A stretch of 64,000 bases of DNA, taken from NCBI GenBank assembly GCA_937996795.1, contig CALKUH010000036.1, positions 1 through 64,000 on the forward strand, given 5' to 3'. The position numbers were made by a program, and so were the translations under genes. Origin of the DNA: an uncultured Verrucomicrobiota bacterium (lineage in GTDB: Bacteria; Verrucomicrobiota; Kiritimatiellia; CAIVKH01). The stretch's first letter is position 1. The number at the start of each line of letters is the position of its first letter. The notes beneath the pieces were generated by a model. The model worked only from the letters and a program-made list of their open reading frames with translations. It did not search any database and was not told the DNA's origin. This document shows, piece after piece, positions 58,683-64,000 of this stretch.

Positions 58683-59692
58683 TCGGCGCCGATCCAACGC
58701 GTCTGGCGCGCGAGGGGCGCGGGTCCGTTCAACTCGACGCCCCCGCGCTGTCGGTGGTCATCCCCACGCACCGGCGGCTCGACACGTTGCCGCGTGTCCT
58801 CGATGAAGTCCTCGCGCAAGCGGCCACGGTCGCGGGCGGCGCGGAGGTGTGGGTGTGCGATGACGCGTCGGGTGACGGAACGGACGAGGCGCTGGCGCGT
58901 GTGGCGGCGAAGGCGAGCACGCCGTTCGGGTGGCTCTCCTTCGCGCGGAATCACGGCCCGGCGTGCGCGCGCAATGCCGCGATGGCCCGTGCGCGGGGGG
59001 GGGCGCTGCTGCTGCTGGGTGACGATACGGTTCCCGCGCCGGGCCTTTTGGAACGCCATGCGGCGCATCATGCCGCGCATCCGGAGGAGACGTCGGGCCT
59101 GCTCGGATTCTGCTCGTGGCCCCGCGAACTCGCCGCCGATCCGTTTCTCGCTTGGTTGGAGCAGGGGGGGCGCCGCTATTTCTTTAACTATCGCGACCTG
59201 CCGGACGGCGGTGTGGTGTCGGGCATGTTCTTCTATACCTGCAATGTGTCATTCAAACGCGCGCTGGTGGCTCGGGCCGGCGGATTTGATGAGAGCTTCC
59301 CGTTCGCGTCGCACGAAGACCTGGAGCTGGGCATGCGGTTGGAACGCGCCGGGATGCGCCTCGTGTTTGACCGCGGGGCGCGGGTGGAACACTGGCACCG
59401 GCTCACGCTCGACGGCACGGTGCGCCGGATTTACCGCATGGGCTATTCATCCGTGAATTTCTGGAAACGTGTCCCGGATTCCTCCGGCGTCGCGAAACGC
59501 ATCGCGCGTTCGTTCCTGACGGCGGCGGCGGGCACTCCGCTTGCGCGATGCGCGGTGCGTCGCGCCGCGACCGGCGCGTGGTCGCCGCCGGCCGCGTGCT
59601 GGCTCCGCGTGCTGGACTTCGCGTATTGGTGTGGCGCGGCGGATGGACGGCGCGGGCGTGTGGATGAGCAGCTCGCCGGAGGTGCGCGATGA
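58679..59692 (+). CDS. GT2 glycosyltransferase
   Basis: A 337-residue GT2. The sequence LSVVIPTHRRLDTLPRVLDEVL starts after about 24 residues. VCDDASGDGTDEAL is the nucleotide site, and LLLLGDDTVPAPGL is the metal site (GDD). NVSFKRALVARAGGFDESFPFASHEDLELGMRL is a classic acceptor-site segment with the general base in ED. The last 100 residues are helical and basic with an aromatic WCGAAD segment. ATGA overlaps link it to both neighbours. Confidence 0.9.
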   Translation: MIGADPTRLAREGRGSVQLDAPALSVVIPTHRRLDTLPRVLDEVLAQAATVAGGAEVWVCDDASGDGTDEALARVAAKASTPFGWLSFARNHGPACARNAAMARARGGALLLLGDDTVPAPGLLERHAAHHAAHPEETSGLLGFCSWPRELAADPFLAWLEQGGRRYFFNYRDLPDGGVVSGMFFYTCNVSFKRALVARAGGFDESFPFASHEDLELGMRLERAGMRLVFDRGARVEHWHRLTLDGTVRRIYRMGYSSVNFWKRVPDSSGVAKRIARSFLTAAAGTPLARCAVRRAATGAWSPPAACWLRVLDFAYWCGAADGRRGRVDEQLAGGAR

Positions 59693-61587
59693 GTCTCCTG
59701 CTGGAAGCGCTGTGGGTGCAGTTCCTGTTGCTGGCGTGTTATGTCGTGCCGCCGTTTCTCGCATTCCGCCTCTGGCGCGCGCGCGGCCTCACGCCCTGGT
59801 TGATGGGCATCGCGGGCGCGATGTGCCTGCAAAGCGCGTTGGGGTGGGTGTGGAACCAGTTTGCGCCGGGTCCGCTCTGGATGCAGCCGTTCGCGTATGC
59901 CCTCGTGTGGCTGGCCGTGGCGGGCGTGGTGCGTGCGCCGCCCGGTGACGATGCCGCGGATGCGCCGGATCGCTGGTTGTGGATCCTGCTGGCGCTGGCC
60001 TTCGCGCTGCGCCTGGTCGATCCGCTGCGCACGGCGGCGCTCGGCCAGTCGGATGCCTACAGCCACTGGCAATTCCTCTTCGATGTCGTGGAGAAGGGGC
60101 GCGTGCGAAACGCCGTGTATCCGCCGGGCTATCACTGGGTGCTCGGCCTGCCGACGATGCTGGGCGGAATGGATCCCTATCTGATGGCGCGCTTTGGCGG
60201 CGCTTTTGCGGGCACGCTGCTCGTCGCGGCGCTGTATGCGCTCGCGGAGCGGATGGCGGGACGGACCACCGCCCGATGGGCCGCGTGGTTCGCCGGGTTG
60301 TGTCCCGCGGCCTGGTGGTTGATCAAAACAGGCGTGGGCGTGTTCCCAAACCAATTCGGCCTCCTGCTGCTGGCCTGCGCGTGGCTGGCGTATCTCCGGT
60401 GGATGTCGTCGCCGGCGAGGCGTGCACCCTTGTTCCTCGTGATGGTGGTGGCCGGGCTGGCCACGGCCACGCCGATGTTTCTGATTGATGTCGCGCTGGC
60501 GCTGGGGTTGCACCAGGCGCTCCTGCTGCTGCGCGCTTCGTCGACGGAGCGACGGCGCGCGTTCCTTTTGTTGGGACTCGGCGTGGCGAGCGCACTTCCA
60601 CTGCTCTTCCTGTTCATGCGCGGGGGAGCGGACTCGCTGCGGCATACCGTCGTCGCGCTGACGGGCGCGCTTCCGCCCCGGACCGGGGATGCGGCGTTCA
60701 CCGTGGCGGAGTTGCTCGGCGTGCTGGCTCGGGATTTCTTCTCCGTCAAGCGGTCCGGTTTGGGTTCCCCGCTGTTCAGCGCGGCCTCGGCTGTGCTCGC
60801 GGCGCTGTTCGCCGCCGGCTTGGCGGCCTCGCTGCGCCGGCATCGGACGGACGCGGCGTTGCTCTCGCTGTGGGGGCTGCTGGCGGCGTTGCAGACCGGG
60901 TGGGGCGTGTTGCAGTTTGAACAGTACCAGCGCGCGGGCTGGCAATTGATGATGGCGGTGGCGCTGCTGGTGGGATGGATCGCACACCGACTCCCGGGCG
61001 CGCGCGGGCTGCCGGTCGCCGGGCTGGCCGCGCTCGTCACGGCGGGTTCATTTGTCCTGTATCCGCGCCATCAACTGCTCCACAGCGCGGCGGAACCGGA
61101 ACTCGTCACCTTCCTGCGCGCCGTGGCGCGCGAACAGCGCATCGCCCACGGCAAAACGCCGGCGCGGGTGATCGCGACGCCCCGCCTTCCCGACGGGATG
61201 ATGCTGCACGCGCGGCGCGGCCTTACGATTCTCGCCCGGCGCTATACCGGCTTCACGCGCGGGCAGGGGGATCCGGTGTATGCGGCGCTCGGCCACCGGG
61301 AGGGGACCGAAATCCGGCCGCTCGGAACGGGTGCGCCGCCGGAACTGAATCCGCGCCGCCAGTATCTCCTCATCCGCGACGAAGCGCCCCCGCCGCCCGC
61401 GGGATTGTCGGCCCGGCTGAACGCAGCCCTCGCCGCGATGGCCGCGCCCCGCCCCGAGCGCATCGCCGCCGCGCACCGGGAACTGGACGGGATTCTCGCG
61501 GGAGTGGACCCCGCGCAGTGGACGGTCCATCGCCACGCAATCACCCCCGCGCTGGAGGTGTATCTGCTTCTGCCCCGCGAGCCTTGA
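59689..61587 (+). CDS. Polytopic membrane protein, GT-C-like (632 aa)
   Basis: About 12 hydrophobic segments from residue 5 to about 455 and a soluble C-terminal part of roughly 170 residues. After the third or fourth segment, the loop reads ALGQSDAYSHWQFLFDVVEKG, an acidic loop as in GT-C lipid-sugar transferases. The tail contains VIATPRLPDGMMLHARRG. It may be a glycosyltransferase of the arabinosyl/mannosyl type or a polymerase (Wzy-like), which would fill a gap in this locus. The start overlaps the upstream gene by 4 nt (ATGA). Confidence 0.78.
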   Translation: MSLLLEALWVQFLLLACYVVPPFLAFRLWRARGLTPWLMGIAGAMCLQSALGWVWNQFAPGPLWMQPFAYALVWLAVAGVVRAPPGDDAADAPDRWLWILLALAFALRLVDPLRTAALGQSDAYSHWQFLFDVVEKGRVRNAVYPPGYHWVLGLPTMLGGMDPYLMARFGGAFAGTLLVAALYALAERMAGRTTARWAAWFAGLCPAAWWLIKTGVGVFPNQFGLLLLACAWLAYLRWMSSPARRAPLFLVMVVAGLATATPMFLIDVALALGLHQALLLLRASSTERRRAFLLLGLGVASALPLLFLFMRGGADSLRHTVVALTGALPPRTGDAAFTVAELLGVLARDFFSVKRSGLGSPLFSAASAVLAALFAAGLAASLRRHRTDAALLSLWGLLAALQTGWGVLQFEQYQRAGWQLMMAVALLVGWIAHRLPGARGLPVAGLAALVTAGSFVLYPRHQLLHSAAEPELVTFLRAVAREQRIAHGKTPARVIATPRLPDGMMLHARRGLTILARRYTGFTRGQGDPVYAALGHREGTEIRPLGTGAPPELNPRRQYLLIRDEAPPPPAGLSARLNAALAAMAAPRPERIAAAHRELDGILAGVDPAQWTVHRHAITPALEVYLLLPREP

Positions 61588-61622
61588 GGCTTTTACGCCC
61601 GCGCGGATTCGGGTACACCTCT

Positions 61623-61641
61623 GCCGTTTACGCACAACGGC
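61623..61641 (+). promoter_or_regulatory. Hairpin abutting the start codon of the last complete gene
   Basis: GCCGTT (61623-61628) pairs with AACGGC (61636-61641) across a 7-nt loop. The stem ends immediately before the ATG, and no Shine-Dalgarno is recognisable. This 54-nt gap is the only real break in the chain of overlapping genes in the second half of the window, so the hairpin may set the translation level of this gene. Confidence 0.4.
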
Positions 61642-63981
61642 ATGCCCACATCCCTCGTCAATTTCGCGCTCTCGCTGATCGCCCTCGCGTTGCTCTGCGC
61701 GGGGCTGTGGTGGAGCGTGGGCCGGGTGTGGCGCGACGGTTGGCGTCGCCTGGCCGGGCAATCGCGCGTGCGCGTCGCGCTGGCGGCGCTGGCCGCGTTG
61801 TTTGCCATCCAACTGCTGCGGCCGCACCAGGACACGTTCGTGGGCCTCGACACTTCGTGCTATCGCCTCATGACGCACGCCCTGCACGCGGGGCGTCCGT
61901 TGCTCGGGCCGGATGAGGTCCTCCTCGAAGCGCCGCGCGAGATTCGCAATGCGTTCCTCTTGATGCCGGACATGCGGTGGCGCAATTCGCGCGACCGATC
62001 CTTCGAGGTGATGTCGCTGCAGAACGGCCATACGCAGCCGTTTTTTTATCCGCTCCTCCCGCTCGCCGCCTCGGGCTTCGACCATCTCGTGCCGGGCGCC
62101 GCCGCGGATTATTTTCTCCCGCTGGCCGGCGTCTTCTGCGTCGCCGCCCTGCTGGTCGCCGCCGCGGCGCGGGGCGGGGGATGGGGACTCGCCGCCGCCG
62201 CCGCGGTCCTGATCGGCTCGCCGTTCCCGGCGTGGTTTTTTCGCGGCTATTTCCCCGAGGCGCTCGGGGCGATGTTGCTTGCGGGCGCTGTGCTGGATCG
62301 TCCGGCTGCGCTGACCGCGCGCGCCTTCTTTCCACTCGGCCTCGCGGTGAGCCTGCATCCGCTGCTGGTCGTCCTTGCGATTCCCATCGCCGGATGGCGC
62401 GGGTTCACCACCCCGGGGACGCGCCGCGACCTGCTTCGCGCCGCCGTCGGCGCGCTGGCCGGCCTGCTGCCGCTGTACGCGATGACACGCTGGATCTGCC
62501 AGCCCTACGGCCAGTTGCTCGACGTCGACATCCTGCTGCGAAACCTGCGCGTCAGCGGCGAGCATCGCGCGGTGATGGGCGCCGCGCTCGTCGCGGGTGT
62601 TATCGTGGTGGCGTGGACCGTCTTGCGCGCGGAACGCCGTCAGCGCCTGCTGGCCCGTGTCGAGCGGGCGCTCGCATCCCCGCGCGGGCGCTTGCTGTTC
62701 CTGCTGGTGGCGCTGGCGCCGCTTGCGGTGTCCCTGTTGCTGTCCGCGACGCGGGACCCCGTGTGGGTGGGCGCGCGCGAGTGGATGCGCGGCGTGGGCG
62801 CGGCGTGCGGGCTCCTGGTTGCGGCTGGCGCGGCGTGGCTTCTCCTTCGCGGTTCGCCGCGCTCCCGCCTGTGGATGCTCCTGCTCGCCGCCTTGCTCCC
62901 CGTATTCCTCTATCTGAAAGGAGTGGAGCAGGTGGGCCTCTGGAGCCAGCGCCGCCTTCTGCCGTGGCACCTCGCGCTGGTGGCGGGACTGATCCCGGCG
63001 GCCGCGGCCTTTCGCAGCGCACGTGTTTCGGCCTTGCTGGCCGGTGGCGTGCCCCGCGCGCTCGCGGCCGGCCTGCTCCTGCTGGCGGCGATTGCCAATG
63101 CCGCGCGCTGGCCCGCTCCTTATCTCGCGCGCTTTGAGGCCGGTGCCGACGACTGGATCGGGCAATTGCGCGCGCGCAGCGAAGGGCGCCTGTTGTTTTT
63201 CGACTATCACTCCTTCAGTTTCCCGCTCGCCGTGGATGGCCGCACGCGCGCGTTGGGATTGGGAAGTGGCGCCCATCGCGCGACGGGCGTTGTGATGCGC
63301 TGGTTGCGGGAGAAACTGGAATCGGAGCCGTTGTGGATCGCCACCGCGTACGCCAATCCCGGACTGGAGGACGGCATGCGCCTCGTTTCCGCCGGCATGG
63401 TATCGGCGGACGTCGAGCGCGTGCGCGCGCGGGCGCTGCTCCCGGCGGAGTCCTTCACGCGCCGGGTGGCGGTGGAGTTCCTCGACCCGCAACCGCTGCG
63501 CGGCGCGGAGCGCGCGGCGCTCCACAAGGTGTTCGACGGCGGGCCGCTGGCGCTGCGCGGGGAGTGGCTTCCTGATGTGCGCCGCCTCCAGCGCGGCGCC
63601 GAATCGCTGCCCGCGCAATGGAGCCGCGCGGGCAGTGCGGTGGTCGGGCCTGTGCCGGGGCCCGGAGAGGTCCTGCGCATTCGCGCGCAGGGCGTCAGCG
63701 GCGGGCGCAACCCCGCGCCGCGAACACTTTATCTTGAAGATGAACAGGGGCGCCGTTCGCCGCCCATGCCGTTTGGCGACGAATGGAACGACGTGCAGGT
63801 CCTGTGGTCGCCCGCGCCCGGCGTGGAGGGGCCGACGACCGTGTACCGGCTGCGGGTTGATGCGCTTTATGATCCCGCGTCGGACGGCTTGCGCGGTTAC
63901 CCGCGCGATCTCGGGATGCTCCTCCATCGCATGGACATTGAGGTCATTCCCGCGCATACTGCGTCGCTATCGAATGAGTGA
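61642..63981 (+). CDS. Polytopic membrane protein, GT-C-like (779 aa)
   Basis: About 12 hydrophobic segments in the first 470 residues and a soluble C-terminal region of about 300 residues that alternates strands and short helices. The loop after the second segment holds FVGLDTSCYRLMTHAL, an acid-containing loop as in GT-C proteins, and GHTQPFFYPLLPL. The tail has LWIATAYANPGLEDGM. Layout resembles the membrane proteins at 35220 and 37280, so these four may form a family of lipid-sugar-dependent transferases or polymerase-like enzymes in the same locus. An earlier in-frame start is not available. The next gene starts 8 nt before its end. Confidence 0.78.
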   Translation: MPTSLVNFALSLIALALLCAGLWWSVGRVWRDGWRRLAGQSRVRVALAALAALFAIQLLRPHQDTFVGLDTSCYRLMTHALHAGRPLLGPDEVLLEAPREIRNAFLLMPDMRWRNSRDRSFEVMSLQNGHTQPFFYPLLPLAASGFDHLVPGAAADYFLPLAGVFCVAALLVAAAARGGGWGLAAAAAVLIGSPFPAWFFRGYFPEALGAMLLAGAVLDRPAALTARAFFPLGLAVSLHPLLVVLAIPIAGWRGFTTPGTRRDLLRAAVGALAGLLPLYAMTRWICQPYGQLLDVDILLRNLRVSGEHRAVMGAALVAGVIVVAWTVLRAERRQRLLARVERALASPRGRLLFLLVALAPLAVSLLLSATRDPVWVGAREWMRGVGAACGLLVAAGAAWLLLRGSPRSRLWMLLLAALLPVFLYLKGVEQVGLWSQRRLLPWHLALVAGLIPAAAAFRSARVSALLAGGVPRALAAGLLLLAAIANAARWPAPYLARFEAGADDWIGQLRARSEGRLLFFDYHSFSFPLAVDGRTRALGLGSGAHRATGVVMRWLREKLESEPLWIATAYANPGLEDGMRLVSAGMVSADVERVRARALLPAESFTRRVAVEFLDPQPLRGAERAALHKVFDGGPLALRGEWLPDVRRLQRGAESLPAQWSRAGSAVVGPVPGPGEVLRIRAQGVSGGRNPAPRTLYLEDEQGRRSPPMPFGDEWNDVQVLWSPAPGVEGPTTVYRLRVDALYDPASDGLRGYPRDLGMLLHRMDIEVIPAHTASLSNE

Positions 63982-64000
63982 TGTTGTCGTCATTATTCCG
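63974..64000 (+). CDS. GT2 glycosyltransferase, 5' end (partial)
   Basis: The window ends 9 codons into an open frame that reads MSDVVVIIP, the usual N-terminus of GT2 transferases. The start overlaps the preceding stop codon. It suggests that the locus continues beyond the window. Confidence 0.6.

Noticed and set aside
61048..63957. A 969-codon minus-strand open frame opposite two membrane-protein genes
   Set aside because: Arg/Gln/Ala-rich without recognisable domains. It spans two well-supported genes on the plus strand and is a by-product of high GC.

Overview
The window is GC-rich, densely packed bacterial chromosome. It opens inside the 3' end of a 23S rRNA gene, followed by a 5S rRNA. 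A PVC-superphylum bacterium (Verrucomicrobiota, Kiritimatiellota or a relative) would fit the six-domain S1 protein, the complete MoxR/Bat operon, the carbamoyltransferase with its small membrane partner, and the large glycan locus with a GbsR/MarR-type regulator. No single gene proves that assignment and it is inference.

Region 1 (1-7 kb) is housekeeping: rRNA operon end with a perfect terminator, rpsA with a promoter-like sequence and structured leader, tyrS, an orphan Cache-domain sensor histidine kinase on the opposite strand, tRNA-Arg(TCT), and alr starting only 8 nt after the tRNA.

Region 2 (7-16 kb, minus strand) is a MoxR/Bat operon: moxR, a DUF58 protein, a lipoprotein with a cytoplasmic domain, two von Willebrand A proteins, two TPR-type proteins, BatD, BatE and a small membrane protein. 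Most genes overlap by 1-4 nt. A 53-bp complex palindrome separates moxR from the rest. Region 3 (16-18.5 kb) holds trmL, a CsgG-like secreted protein, a small GIY-YIG nuclease between imperfect direct repeats, tRNA-Ser(TGA), and a secreted chalcone-isomerase-like protein.

Region 4 (18.5-64 kb) is a very large glycan assembly locus. Its first half has an SxtJ-like protein with a NodU/CmcH carbamoyltransferase and a Wzx-type flippase. An unusual enzyme block follows: two PaaK/CapK-like adenylating ligases, a chorismate-utilising enzyme, two tandem MurF-like ligases with the same C-terminal cysteine motif, AsnB, and an orphan P-loop protein. Next come a pyruvyltransferase-like protein, a dolichyl-phosphate-mannose-synthase-like GT2, a frameshifted GT4, and a minus-strand operon of a GDP-fucose-synthase-like reductase plus two large GT-C-like membrane proteins.

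The second half (41-64 kb) is one plus-strand run of more than twenty genes, mostly linked by ATGA or GTGA overlaps. It encodes many GT2 and GT4 glycosyltransferases, a GbsR-type regulator with a palindrome just upstream, CysC (PAPS synthesis), two sulfotransferases, an MsbA-like ABC exporter, a CysE-like acetyltransferase, and two further multi-spanning proteins. Together these point to an exported, probably sulfated and possibly carbamoylated, acylated or amidated polysaccharide or glycoconjugate. The last gene, a GT2, is cut by the window edge.
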